Positions 8,896 through 18,955 of a stretch of DNA of 64,000 nt are shown here, one piece after another. Source of the stretch: Novosphingobium sp. EMRT-2 (GTDB lineage: Bacteria; Pseudomonadota; Alphaproteobacteria; Sphingomonadales; Sphingomonadaceae); NCBI RefSeq assembly GCF_005145025.1, contig NZ_CP039695.1, forward strand, positions 2,475,501-2,539,500, in the 5' to 3' direction. Position 1 is the first letter of the stretch. Each line of letters starts with the position of its first letter. Position numbers and translations under genes: made by a program. The notes below the pieces were generated by a model. That model made no database searches and was not told the DNA's origin. It worked only from the letters and a program-made list of their open reading frames with translations.

Positions 8896-9663
8896 CTACT
8901 GCCGAAAGCGGCAGAAATCGTCGTTTATCGCGCGATCGAGCACGCTGCGAAACGCGGCGAAGGCCGGGTCATCGGGGCGAAGAAGACCCGTTCCGGACTC
9001 TTTCATTTGCCCACGCGGCACGAGGGCCACCGGGCTGGCGATGGGAATGAGCTGCGAGCCGGTGCCCGCGTGCAGCGTGGCCAGCAGGCCGAACATGCAG
9101 CCATCACGCGTCGGCCGGCCCAGCGTGATCAGCCGGTGCTGCCCCGCCTCGCAGGTGGCGAGATAGGTGTGGCCGGAGAGGTTGGGCATCGAGACATGGC
9201 CCTTCTGCGCGAAGGCGCCGTCGATCCGCTCGGCCTCGGTAAAGCGCAGGTGGCCGGCCGCATCGTCCCAGAAGATGCGCGTGACATAGGCATAGATCGC
9301 GCCCGGCTCGCCGAAGCTGGCGCGCAGCGTGAGGTAGTCCGCCTCGATCCAGTGCACGGCGGCGCGGCTGTAGGCGCCCATGTGCTCGGGCGCGGTATCC
9401 GGGGCGGGTGGAGCTTCGGGCGTGGCCGCGCCATCGCGCAGGCGCGTGCCCAGCGCTTCTTCCAGCCGGATCACCGTGGCCAGTGTGAACTGGCGGCTTC
9501 CGGACAGCGCCTTTTCCAGCGTGGACAGGCTGATCCGCGCCATGTCCGCCAGCGCCTGGCGCGAGATGCGCCGCCGGGCCAGTTCCTCGCGCAGCCGCGC
9601 AGCGATCGCCTGTCCTTCGGCGGTCTGTCCTTCTGCGGCACGCATTGCATCGGGTTCGGGCAC
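8896..9663 (-). CDS. XRE-family helix-turn-helix regulator with C-terminal sensor-like domain
   Basis: A 255-residue protein. Residues about 20-75 form a Cro/cI-type helix-turn-helix (RRRISRQALADMARISLSTL, then EKALSG). The remaining 170 residues are a single domain rich in aromatic and Gly residues that I do not assign to a named family. It resembles the ligand-binding part of single-domain XRE regulators found in sphingomonads. An ATG six codons downstream is an alternative start. Two inverted repeats lie just upstream (9683-9755), shared with the divergent VIT/VWA-sortase operon, so autoregulation or control of that operon is plausible. Confidence 0.75.
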   Translation of the reverse strand: MPEPDAMRAAEGQTAEGQAIAARLREELARRRISRQALADMARISLSTLEKALSGSRQFTLATVIRLEEALGTRLRDGAATPEAPPAPDTAPEHMGAYSRAAVHWIEADYLTLRASFGEPGAIYAYVTRIFWDDAAGHLRFTEAERIDGAFAQKGHVSMPNLSGHTYLATCEAGQHRLITLGRPTRDGCMFGLLATLHAGTGSQLIPIASPVALVPRGQMKESGTGLLRPDDPAFAAFRSVLDRAINDDFCRFRQ

Positions 9664-9682
9664 GGCACGTCCTTCACGTCAA

Positions 9683-9755
9683 ACTGCGGACATATGCGCA
9701 CATTTCCGCACAGTCCGTCAAGCGATCCCGCCACGATCCGCACCGCTGCGGATCG
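9683..9755. promoter_or_regulatory. Two inverted repeats between the XRE gene and the sortase operon
   Basis: Site 1 (9683-9714) is an imperfect palindrome centred on TGCGCA, with outer arms ACTG-CGGA and TCCG-CAGT. Site 2 (9734-9755) is a perfect 9-base inverted repeat, CGATCCGCA-CCGC-TGCGGATCG. Both share the TGCGGA/TCCGCA half-site. They occupy the short divergent gap in front of a DNA-binding protein gene, so I infer operators for that XRE regulator. No clear -35/-10 pair was identified. Confidence 0.5.
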
Positions 9756-9827
9756 ACCGGACGAAACTGGCGGGGACTGCCCGTGGCTGTGCGGCGCCTG
9801 TGCCGCCTAACGGGAAGGCTCCCCTTG

Positions 9828-12008
9828 ATGATGGAGCCTGTCATGGTCCTCTCGCGCATATCTCTCTTCTCGGGCCGATCCCGCTGCCGGATCGCGCTGG
9901 CGCTGGCGCTTCTGCTGGCGGTCGTTGGCGGCGCTCTCCTCGCCGGCCGGCTCCAGGCCGAAGACGCCCCGGCCGATGGCGACGCGATCGGCAGCGGCAC
10001 GCTGCTGCTGTCCGGCAAGGGCGTGGCGGAAAGCCTGCCCGCCGTGCGGCTGGGCACCGACATGGACGTGACGGTCAGCGGCCCCATTGCCCGCGTCCGC
10101 GTGACGCAGGCGTTCCGCAACACCAGCGACCGCTGGATGGAAGCGACCTACCTCTATCCCTTGCCGGAGGACGGCGCGGTCGACAGTCTGAAGATGGTGG
10201 TGGGCGACCGGGTTATCGTCGGCCACATCAAGCGCCGCGCCGAAGCCCGCGAAATCTATGAAAAGGCGCGCGAACGCGGGCAGAAGGCGGGGCTGGTCGA
10301 AGCCGAACGGCCCAACATGTTCCGCAACAGCGTGGCCAATGTCGGCCCCGGCGAAACCGTGCTGATCCAGATCGAATACCAGGCCCCGGTCCGCCAGGTT
10401 TCGGGCGAGTTCGCGCTGCGCCTGCCGCTGGTGGTGGGGCCGCGCTACGTTCCGGCGCAGGCCACCGCCGAGAACCCCGCCCGCACCGAAGCGGCCGTGG
10501 CGAAGGACATCGACGAGGTTACCGCGCCGCTGGCCGCACCGGCGCTGGGCAAGGGGCTCAACCCCGTCTCGATCACGGTCCATCTCGCCCCCGGCTTCGT
10601 GCCCGCCAATCTCATCAGCCCCTATCACCGGATCGCGGTGAGCGACGATGGCGCGCAGGCGCGCACGATCCGGCTGGCCGATGGCGAGGTTCCTGCCGAC
10701 CGCGATTTCGAGCTGCGCTGGCGGTCGGCCAGCGCCGATCCCACGCTCAGCCTGTTCCGCCAGTCGCTTGATGGAAAGGACTACGTGATGGCCTCGATCG
10801 TGCCGCCGGCCCACCTGCCGCAGGGCAAGGCTCCGCCGCGCGAGATGGTCTTCGTGATCGACAACAGCGGCTCGATGGGCGGGCAATCGATGGACGCGGC
10901 CAAGGAAAGCCTGCTCCACGCGCTCGATACGCTGCGCCCGGAGGATCGCTTCAACGTGATCCGCTTCGACGACACGATGACCCAGCTGTTCGACCAGAGC
11001 GTGCCGGCCACGTCCGAACAGGTCGCCACCGCGCGCCGCTTCACCGAAGGGCTGGAAGCCAATGGCGGCACCGAGATGTTGCCCGCGCTGAAGGCCGCGC
11101 TGGTCGATGCGACGCCCGGTGAAGCGCCCAATAACGAGCAGGGCGTTCGTCAAGTTGTCTTCCTCACCGATGGCGACTTGTCCAACGAGAAGGACATGAT
11201 GGCGGAAATCGCCGCGCACGGTGGCCGCAGCCGGGTGTTCATGGTCGGCATCGGCTCCGCGCCTAACACGTTCCTGATGCGCCGCATGGCCGAAGCCGGG
11301 CGCGGCACCTACACCAACATCGGCGATGGCAGCGAAGTGAACGCGAAGATGACCGCGCTGCTCGACCGGCTCAAGGCCCCGGTGGCGCGCGATCTCACGG
11401 TCACGGTCGATGGCGCGCCGCTCGATTTCACGCCGCGCCGCCTGCCCGATCTCTATGTCGGCGAACCGCTGGTGCTGCTGGGGCGGGGGCAGGCCCTGTC
11501 CGGCCGCCTGACGGTCAGCGGCATGATCGGCGACAAGCCGTGGTCGCAGACGGTGGACCTGTCCGCTGCCGTCGACAGCCCTGCCGTGGCGCGGCTCTGG
11601 GCCAACCGCCGCGTGGCGGAGATCGAGGCCGCCCGCGCCGCCGGGGAGATGGAGGACGATCAGGCGGATGGCCAGATCGCCGACCTCGGCCTCGCCTACA
11701 GTCTCGTCACCTCGCAGACGAGCCTGGTCGCGGTCGATGAAACGCCCACCCGTCCGGCAGGCGCGCGGCTGACGCGCGAGGAACTGCCACTGCTGCTGCC
11801 GGCCGGCTGGGATTTCGACACGCTGTTCAACGGCGCTGCCGCCCATGCCACGACTCCCGCAGCGGGTGCCGAAGCCGGCGAAGCCGACGCGGTAACCCTG
11901 CCCCGTACCGCCACCGGCTATATGGCGCTGGTGGAAAAGGGCGGGCTGGCGCTGCTGATGGGCGTGGCGCTGCTGCTGGCCGGCACACGCCGGAAGGTCC
12001 GGGCATGA
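9828..12008 (+). CDS. Sortase substrate with VIT and von Willebrand A domains (marine proteobacterial sortase target type)
   Basis: A 726-residue envelope protein. The ATG at 9828 is preceded by GGGAAGG at good spacing; in-frame codons upstream run into the regulatory palindromes. Residues 21-40 form a signal or anchor helix. A VIT domain (about 60-190) and a VWA domain (about 335-500) follow. The VWA metal site is D345-N-S-G-S349, with NGGTEM and LTDGD. The C-terminus has a sorting-signal layout: LPRTATG at 691-697, a hydrophobic helix, then TRRKVRA. Together with the sortase gene overlapping its stop by 4 bases, this matches the family TIGR03788. A protein surface-attached in a Gram-negative envelope is inferred; its function is unknown. 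Confidence 0.9.
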   Translation: MMEPVMVLSRISLFSGRSRCRIALALALLLAVVGGALLAGRLQAEDAPADGDAIGSGTLLLSGKGVAESLPAVRLGTDMDVTVSGPIARVRVTQAFRNTSDRWMEATYLYPLPEDGAVDSLKMVVGDRVIVGHIKRRAEAREIYEKARERGQKAGLVEAERPNMFRNSVANVGPGETVLIQIEYQAPVRQVSGEFALRLPLVVGPRYVPAQATAENPARTEAAVAKDIDEVTAPLAAPALGKGLNPVSITVHLAPGFVPANLISPYHRIAVSDDGAQARTIRLADGEVPADRDFELRWRSASADPTLSLFRQSLDGKDYVMASIVPPAHLPQGKAPPREMVFVIDNSGSMGGQSMDAAKESLLHALDTLRPEDRFNVIRFDDTMTQLFDQSVPATSEQVATARRFTEGLEANGGTEMLPALKAALVDATPGEAPNNEQGVRQVVFLTDGDLSNEKDMMAEIAAHGGRSRVFMVGIGSAPNTFLMRRMAEAGRGTYTNIGDGSEVNAKMTALLDRLKAPVARDLTVTVDGAPLDFTPRRLPDLYVGEPLVLLGRGQALSGRLTVSGMIGDKPWSQTVDLSAAVDSPAVARLWANRRVAEIEAARAAGEMEDDQADGQIADLGLAYSLVTSQTSLVAVDETPTRPAGARLTREELPLLLPAGWDFDTLFNGAAAHATTPAAGAEAGEADAVTLPRTATGYMALVEKGGLALLMGVALLLAGTRRKVRA

Positions 12009-12619
12009 CCGCTCTCGTGCTCACGACGAAAGGGACGCGCGCCACGGCGCGCGTCCTGCTGCGCGGTGCCGGGGCGCTGCTGTGCGCGTTCGGTCTCGCG
12101 GTGATGGCGCAGGGGTTGGCCGTGCCGGTCAAGGCGCGCGTGGCGCAAGTCTTGCTCGACCGGGCGTTCGCGCGGAGCCTCGCCGAAGGGCATCCGGTGA
12201 AGCCGTGGCCCTGGGCGGACACGGTGCCGGTGGCTCGGCTCACGCTGCCCCGGCTGGGCGCGAGCGATGTCGTGCTCTCGGGCGGATCGGGGCAGGCGCT
12301 GGCGTTCGGGCCGACCGTGGTGCCGAACCGGCGCGCCGGCGGCGGCGGAGCGGGGGCCGATGTGACCATCATGGCCGCGCACCGCGATACCCATTTCGCC
12401 TTTCTGCGCAACACGCGCGTGGGCGACGCCATCGACGTGCGGGCGATCGGCGGCGCGCACCGGCGCTATCGCGTCACCGGCTTCCAGGTGGTGCGCTGGG
12501 ACGGTTTCGCCGCGCCCCGCGATCCCGCGCGGCCGCTGCTGGCGCTGGTGACGTGCTATCCCTTCGGCGCGACCGAGCACGGGCCGCTGCGCTTCGTGGT
12601 CTGGGCGGAGGCGGAATGA
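12005..12619 (+). CDS. Sortase, marine proteobacterial type
   Basis: A 204-residue transpeptidase with an N-terminal membrane helix (about 20-42) and a sortase beta-barrel. The catalytic triad is His126 (AAHRDTHF), Cys184 (LVTCYPF) and Arg196 (PLRFVVW). Its ATG overlaps the stop of the VIT/VWA gene (ATGA), so enzyme and substrate are coexpressed. It matches the known pairing TIGR03784 with TIGR03788, in which the neighbour is often the only sortase target in the genome. What the substrate is attached to in a Gram-negative cell is not established. Confidence 0.92.
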   Translation: MTALVLTTKGTRATARVLLRGAGALLCAFGLAVMAQGLAVPVKARVAQVLLDRAFARSLAEGHPVKPWPWADTVPVARLTLPRLGASDVVLSGGSGQALAFGPTVVPNRRAGGGGAGADVTIMAAHRDTHFAFLRNTRVGDAIDVRAIGGAHRRYRVTGFQVVRWDGFAAPRDPARPLLALVTCYPFGATEHGPLRFVVWAEAE

Positions 12620-12671
12620 AGGACGAGCCGCCGCGCCTTCCCGCGACGGCTCTCCGGCAGCGCGAGGCGGC

Positions 12672-13112
12672 CTATTTCAGCGTCTTGAGATACTCGATGA
12701 TGGCCTTGCGCTTGGCCGGATCGGTCTGGCCGGAATAGGTCATCCGCGTGCCGGGCACGAGCTTCATCGGGTTTTCCAGCCACTTGTCGAGCGTGGCGTC
12801 ATCCCAGGTCAGTCCCGATCCCTTGAGCGCCGGGCTGAAGCTGAAGCCCGCGACATCGCCGGCCTTGGTGCCCACGATCCCGGCCAGGCTCGGCCCGATC
12901 ATGTTCTTGCCCTTGTCGACCGAATGGCAGGACTTGCAGATGCCGAAAGCGAGCGGCGCGCCATCGGCGGCCGTGCTTGGTGTCGCGGCCGGGGCGGACG
13001 TGTCCGCCGGGGCGTTGCCGCTCGCCGGCGTCTCCTCCTGCTTCGCGCTGCCACAGGCCGAAAGCGCCAGCGCCAGTCCGGCCGCGCATGCGCTTTTCAC
13101 CACCATTCTCAT
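12672..13112 (-). CDS. Lipoprotein class I cytochrome c
   Basis: A 146-residue protein with a lipoprotein signal (lipobox ALSAC, Cys20) and an Ala/Pro/Thr-rich linker to about residue 50. A small cytochrome c domain follows, with CKSCH at 59-63 and the axial Met in GTRMTYSG (Met124). The domain resembles mitochondrial-type cytochrome c (MIGPSLAGIVG, W-LENPMKLVPGTRM). It probably carries electrons between the bc1 complex and oxidases while tethered to a membrane. It is convergent with the sortase gene and divergent from the MATE gene. Confidence 0.9.
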   Translation of the reverse strand: MRMVVKSACAAGLALALSACGSAKQEETPASGNAPADTSAPAATPSTAADGAPLAFGICKSCHSVDKGKNMIGPSLAGIVGTKAGDVAGFSFSPALKGSGLTWDDATLDKWLENPMKLVPGTRMTYSGQTDPAKRKAIIEYLKTLK

Positions 13113-13209
13113 GTCAACATACCCTTTCCATCAGGGCAAAGCCGCGTTCGGGACCGAAAGCGGCGTCGCGACGGGCAGCTTTGCCTTTCCTTGGGATCGC
13201 GCCGCGCCT

Positions 13210-14604
13210 ATGCGCCCGTGTTCCATGTTTGAAAAGCCGCCTTTGCACTGGATCGACGAATTGCGCGCGACGCTGAAGCTCGCTGCGCCGCTCGTCGGCG
13301 CGAACCTGCTGCAGATGGCGGTGTTCGCGGTCGACGTGGTGTTCGTCGCGCGGCTGGGGCCGGAAGCGCTGGCGGCCTCGTCGCTGTCGGTCGCGCTGTT
13401 CGGCCTGCTGATGTGGAGCCTGACGGGCCTCGTCGGCGCGGCCTCGCCGCTGATCGCGGCCGAGCTGGGGCAGCGCAAACACGCCGTGCGCGAAGTGCGC
13501 CGGACGACGCGCATGGCGGCTTGGGTCGGCGTTCTCGCGGCGATCTGCGCGATGGGCGTGTGCCTGCTGGGCGGGCCGCTGATGCGGCTGACCGGGCAGC
13601 AGGAGGCCGTCATCGCGCTGGCCGAGCCGTTCCTGCGGGTGCTGATGTGGGCGGCGCTGCCGATGGTCCTAGCGGCGCTGCTGCGCACCGTCGTCGCCAC
13701 GCTGGGCCGGCCGGGCATCGGCACCGCGATCACCGGCCTGGCCGTGGTGGTCAACGCCACCGGCAACTGGATCTTCGTGTTCGGCCACTTCGGCATGCCG
13801 GCGCTGGGCCTGACGGGTTCGGCGGTGTCCAGCGTGGTCACGTCCTGCGCGATGCTGCTGGCCTACGCCGCGGTCATCCGGTTCGACCGGCGCCTGCACC
13901 GCTATCGCCTGCTGGGCCGCTGGTGGCGTCCGGAATGGAAGCGCTTCGGTGGCGTGCTGCGCGTCGGCCTGCCGATCTGCGGCACGATTCTGGCCGAAGC
14001 GGGCATGTTCAACGGCGCGGCCTTCCTGATGGGCCGCATTGGCGAGACCGAACTGGCGGCGCATACCGTCGCGCTCCAGCTGGCGGCGATCGCCTTCCAA
14101 GTGCCGTTCGGCGTGTCGCAGGCCGCGACCATCCGGGTGGGCCTGGCCTTCGGCGCCGGAGACCGGCACGCAGTGGCCATGGCCGGGCGCGTGGCGATCG
14201 CGCTGGGCATGGGCTTCATGCTGCTGTCAGCCGGCACGATGCTGGTGGCCCCACGCGCGATCATGCGGCTCTACATCGATCCCGATGCCCCGGCCAATGC
14301 CGCGCTCGTCGCGCTGGCGGTGCAATACATGGTAGTCTGCGCCGCGTTCCAGCTGTTCGATGGCGCGCAGGCGGTGGGCGCCGGCCTGCTGCGCGGCATC
14401 CAGGATACGCGCGTGCCTATGGCCATCGCGCTGTTCGGCTACTGGGTGCCGGGGCTGGGCACGGCGATCGGGCTGGGCCTGTTCACGCCGCTGCGCGGGG
14501 TGGGCGTTTGGCTCGGCCTGATGATCGGGCTGATCGTCGTCGCGGCGCTGATGCACTGGCGCTGGCACCGGCGCGAACGGCTGGGTCTGCTGACGGCCGG
14601 CTGA
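13210..14604 (+). CDS. MATE-family multidrug/metabolite efflux transporter
   Basis: About 464 residues with twelve hydrophobic segments arranged as two six-helix halves. The N-terminal half opens with ELRATLKLAAPLVGANLLQM, typical of NorM-type MATE exporters that use Na+ or H+ antiport to expel cationic compounds. Two ATGs are possible, 13210 and 13225 (MFEKPP); neither has a clear ribosome site. I keep the upstream one. Longer in-frame sequence upstream overlaps the divergent cytochrome gene and is not credible. The substrate cannot be inferred. Confidence 0.88.
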   Translation: MRPCSMFEKPPLHWIDELRATLKLAAPLVGANLLQMAVFAVDVVFVARLGPEALAASSLSVALFGLLMWSLTGLVGAASPLIAAELGQRKHAVREVRRTTRMAAWVGVLAAICAMGVCLLGGPLMRLTGQQEAVIALAEPFLRVLMWAALPMVLAALLRTVVATLGRPGIGTAITGLAVVVNATGNWIFVFGHFGMPALGLTGSAVSSVVTSCAMLLAYAAVIRFDRRLHRYRLLGRWWRPEWKRFGGVLRVGLPICGTILAEAGMFNGAAFLMGRIGETELAAHTVALQLAAIAFQVPFGVSQAATIRVGLAFGAGDRHAVAMAGRVAIALGMGFMLLSAGTMLVAPRAIMRLYIDPDAPANAALVALAVQYMVVCAAFQLFDGAQAVGAGLLRGIQDTRVPMAIALFGYWVPGLGTAIGLGLFTPLRGVGVWLGLMIGLIVVAALMHWRWHRRERLGLLTAG

Positions 14605-14665
14605 TGCCGCCGCAAGGGTGTGCCGTGCAGGGGCAGGGGACGCAAAAAAATCTGTCCGCCCCCTG

Positions 14666-14694
14666 TTGACGCTCCACCGCCCCTCACCCATATC
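14666..14694 (+). promoter_or_regulatory. Promoter of groES-groEL
   Basis: TTGACG at 14666-14671 and CATATC at 14689-14694 are separated by 17 bases. The CCCATAT around the -10 also fits the heat-shock sigma factor pattern of alphaproteobacteria, so dual recognition is possible. The predicted start lies immediately before the CIRCE operator. Confidence 0.6.
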
Positions 14695-14702
14695 CCGCCC
14701 GC

Positions 14703-14727
14703 TGGCACTCTCCCCGTGAGAGTGCCA
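14703..14727 (+). promoter_or_regulatory. CIRCE element, HrcA operator of groESL
   Basis: TGGCACTC-N9-GAGTGCCA is a perfect inverted repeat with the canonical 9-base spacer. It differs from the CIRCE consensus (TTAGCACTC-N9-GAGTGCTAA) only at the outer bases. It sits at the predicted transcription start upstream of groES, so HrcA repression of the chaperonin operon is expected. hrcA itself is outside the window. Confidence 0.93.
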
Positions 14728-14762
14728 AGCGAGGTTCGTATTTTTGGAAGAGGGAGCAACCC

Positions 14763-15050
14763 ATGAGTTTCCGTCCGCTGCACGATCGCGTGCTGGTGCG
14801 CCGCGTCGAAGCCGAGGAAAAGACCGCCGGCGGGATCATCATCCCCGACAGCGCCAAGGAAAAGCCCGCTGAAGGCGAAATCGTCGCCACCGGCACCGGC
14901 GCCCGCGCTGAAAACGGCACGATCACCCCGCTCGACGTCAAGGTCGGCGATCGCGTGCTGTTCGGCAAGTGGTCCGGCACCGAAGTCAAGGTCGCCGGTG
15001 AAGACCTCCTCATCATGAAGGAATCGGACATCCTCGGCGTCATCGGCTGA
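14763..15050 (+). CDS. groES: Co-chaperonin GroES
   Basis: A 95-residue Cpn10 that forms the heptameric lid on GroEL. It opens with [12 protein letters not shown], has the mobile-loop segment [17 protein letters not shown] (about 20-36) and ends near [13 protein letters not shown]. Length and motifs are typical. AGGGAGC precedes the ATG at good spacing. It is cotranscribed with groEL, 42 bases downstream, under CIRCE/HrcA control. Confidence 0.98.
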   Translation: MSFRPLHDRVLVRRVEAEEKTAGGIIIPDSAKEKPAEGEIVATGTGARAENGTITPLDVKVGDRVLFGKWSGTEVKVAGEDLLIMKESDILGVIG

Positions 15051-15056
15051 AGATAG

Positions 15057-16736
<1,680 letters not shown>

Positions 16737-16768
16737 GTCCGATACCGTTCAGTCCGAACACAGGATCG

Positions 16769-16803
16769 GGGCCGGGAGGGGAAACCTTCCCGGCCCTTTT
16801 CCT
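16769..16803 (+). terminator. Terminator of groESL
   Basis: GGGCCGGGAGG pairs with CCTTCCCGGCCC across a GGAAA-like loop, followed by TTTTCCTT. It lies about 32 bases after the groEL stop. Confidence 0.85.
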
Positions 16804-16842
16804 TGGACGATTGGACCGGCCAGCCAATGGGCCGCGTGGCAA

Positions 16843-16924
16843 GCCCACCCCGCTGCGGCTAACGCCGCCCGTGGCGACGCAAGCCTCGCTCCCCTCCCGC
16901 GTGCGGGAGGGGTTGGGGGTGGGC
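16843..16924 (+). repeat. Dispersed GC-rich palindromic repeat, copy B
   Basis: GCCCACCCCGCTGCGGCTAA, a GGCGACGCAAGCCTCGC segment, then CCCCTCCCGC-GT-GCGGGAGGGG and GTTGGGGGTGGGC. Same three-part layout as copies A and D. It lies between the groEL terminator and the convergent etfA gene. Confidence 0.8.
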
Positions 16925-16933
16925 GTCCAACGC

Positions 16934-16963
16934 AAAAGGCCCCGCGCAGCGCGCGGGGCCTTC
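16934..16963 (-). terminator. Terminator of etfBA
   Basis: On the - strand GGCCCCGCGC and GCGCGGGGCC form a long perfect-looking stem with a CTTTT-containing tail. It lies about 26 bases past the etfA stop. The + strand also has TTC after the stem, so it may stop readthrough from groEL as well. Confidence 0.75.
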
Positions 16964-16988
16964 GTGTCTCCTTGAAACGGAGCGGCGT

Positions 16989-17921
16989 TCAGAGCTTGCC
17001 GGTCAGTTCCGGCACAACGGTGAACAGGTCGCCCACCAGGCCGATATCGGCGACCTGGAAGATGGGGGCGTCCTCGTCCTTGTTGATGGCGATGATGGTC
17101 TTGGAATCCTTCATGCCGGCGAGGTGCTGGATGGCGCCGGAGATGCCGACGGCGATATAGACTTCGGGGGCGACGATCTTGCCCGTCTGGCCCACCTGGT
17201 AGTCGTTGGGCACATAGCCCGCGTCCACCGCCGCGCGGCTCGCGCCCACGCCCGCGCCCAGCTTGTCCGCCAGCGGCACGATCACCTGCTCGAACGTCGC
17301 CGCGTCCTTCAGCGCCCGCCCGCCCGAGACGATGATCTTGGCCGAGGTCAGTTCGGGACGCTCGCTCTTGGCGATCTCCGCGCCCACGAAGCTGCTCGTC
17401 CCCGCATCGGCCGCGCCGCCCACCGCCTCGATGGCCGCGCTGCCGCCGTCCGCCGCCGCCTTGGCAAAGGCCGTGCCGCGCACCGTGATCACCAGCTTGG
17501 CGTCGCCGCTCTCCACCGTGGCAATGGCGTTGCCCGCGTAGATCGGCCGCGTGAACGTCTTCGGCCCTTCCACCGAGAGAATGTCCGAGATCTGCATCAC
17601 GTCGAGCAGCGCCGCCACGCGCGGCGCCACGTTCTTGCCCGTCGTCGTCGCCGGCGCCACGAACGCGTCGTAGTCCGCCATCAGCCCCGCCACCAGCGGC
17701 GCCACGTTCTCCGCCAGCGCGTTGGCCAGGCTCGCGTCATCGGCCGTGACCACCTTGGCCACGCCCGCGATCCGCGCCGCCGCCTGGGCCACGCCGTCCA
17801 CGCCCGCGCCCGCCACCAGCAGCGTCACCTCGCCCAGCTGCGCCGCCGCGCTCACCGCCGACAGCGTCGCATCCTTCACCGCCGAACCATCGTGTTCGAC
17901 CCATACCAGTGCCTTGGTCAT
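16989..17921 (-). CDS. etfA: Electron transfer flavoprotein subunit alpha
   Basis: A 310-residue subunit that holds FAD and passes electrons from acyl-CoA and other flavin dehydrogenases to ETF-ubiquinone oxidoreductase. The C-terminal FAD domain carries the family signature around 225-300: [40 protein letters not shown] and HLAGM. Its ATG lies one base after the etfB stop, so the two are tightly coupled. Length is normal. The gene ends in a strong hairpin terminator. Confidence 0.97.
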   Translation of the reverse strand: MTKALVWVEHDGSAVKDATLSAVSAAAQLGEVTLLVAGAGVDGVAQAAARIAGVAKVVTADDASLANALAENVAPLVAGLMADYDAFVAPATTTGKNVAPRVAALLDVMQISDILSVEGPKTFTRPIYAGNAIATVESGDAKLVITVRGTAFAKAAADGGSAAIEAVGGAADAGTSSFVGAEIAKSERPELTSAKIIVSGGRALKDAATFEQVIVPLADKLGAGVGASRAAVDAGYVPNDYQVGQTGKIVAPEVYIAVGISGAIQHLAGMKDSKTIIAINKDEDAPIFQVADIGLVGDLFTVVPELTGKL

Positions 17922-17922
17922 C

Positions 17923-18669
17923 TCAGGCTACTCCCAGTTCCTTGAGCTTGGCCACCAGCGCGTCCACGTCGGCCACCTTGATCCCCGCCTGCCGCACCGG
18001 CGGCTCCGATACCTTCAGCGTCTTCAGGCGCGGGCTCGTGTCCACGCCGTAGTCCCCCGGCGCCTTCGTCGCCAAGGGCTTGCTCTTCGCCTTCATGATG
18101 TTGGGCAGCGAGGCATAGCGCGGCTCGTTCAGCCGCAGGTCCGTCGTCACCACCGCCGGCAGCGCCAGCCGCACCGTCTCCAGACCGCCGTCGATCTCGC
18201 GCTTCACCACCACGGCGTCGCCGTCCACCGTCACCTCGTTGGCGAACGTCCCCTGCGGACGGCCCAGCAGCGCCGCCACCATCTGCCCCACCTGGTTCGA
18301 ATCATCGTCGATCGCCTGCTTGCCCGTGATGATCAGGCCCGGCTGCTCTTCATCGGCAATCCCCTTGACGATCTTCGCCACCGCCAGCGGTTCCACCTCG
18401 TCGTCCGACTGCACCAGGATCGCTCGGTCCGCGCCCATCGCCAAGGCCGTGCGCAGCGTCTCCTGCGCCTTCGCCGGTCCCACCGACACCGCCACGATCT
18501 CCGACACCACGCCCTTCTCCTTCAGGCGGATCGCTTCCTCCACCGCGATCTCGTCGAACGGGTTTATGCTCATCTTCACGTTCGCCAAATCAACACCCGT
18601 GCCATCCCCCTTCACCCGGGGCTTCACGTTGTAATCAATCACCCGCTTCACGCAGACCAGGGCTTTCAT
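17923..18669 (-). CDS. etfB: Electron transfer flavoprotein subunit beta
   Basis: A 248-residue partner of EtfA, with N-terminal [16 protein letters not shown] and the AMP-binding and dehydrogenase-docking segments [15 protein letters not shown] and [18 protein letters not shown] start it at the ATG that follows GGGAAAGG at proper distance; an in-frame ATG 13 codons upstream adds a non-conserved tail. It is the first gene of the etfBA operon. The promoter just upstream holds a perfect 14-base palindrome, suggesting control by a regulator of fatty-acid or branched-chain catabolism. Confidence 0.97.
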   Translation of the reverse strand: MKALVCVKRVIDYNVKPRVKGDGTGVDLANVKMSINPFDEIAVEEAIRLKEKGVVSEIVAVSVGPAKAQETLRTALAMGADRAILVQSDDEVEPLAVAKIVKGIADEEQPGLIITGKQAIDDDSNQVGQMVAALLGRPQGTFANEVTVDGDAVVVKREIDGGLETVRLALPAVVTTDLRLNEPRYASLPNIMKAKSKPLATKAPGDYGVDTSPRLKTLKVSEPPVRQAGIKVADVDALVAKLKELGVA

Positions 18670-18703
18670 TGCTTCAAAGCCTTTCCCAGTTGGATATGGT
18701 GGC

Positions 18704-18732
18704 GGCATAATTTGCGTTTACGTAAACGTCAA
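18704..18732 (-). promoter_or_regulatory. etfBA promoter with embedded palindromic operator
   Basis: On the - strand TTGACG and TATGCC are 17 bases apart. The perfect 14-base palindrome CGTTTACGTAAACG (18715-18728) fills the spacer and touches the -35. The predicted start is about 28 bases before the etfB ATG. The GTTTACGTAAAC core resembles sites I recall for LiuR-type or related acyl-CoA catabolism regulators; that identity is an inference. Confidence 0.7.
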
Positions 18733-18955
18733 TCTATCTGCCGCCAGCGTGGAAAGAAAATCGATCGGCCGATGGCAAACGCAGCATTCGCGGAGCCGGA
18801 CCTTACCGGGTGCATCCTGGCTGAGCACCCCCCGAAACAGGAATGATCCCATGCAAGGCTTGGTGGCGGCGCTGCCGCGTCCTTGCGACCTTGGTGGAAT
18901 AATACACGCACGATGCTTGCGTTGGCTGCCCAAGTCCAGCAGGGCGGAAAACGCG

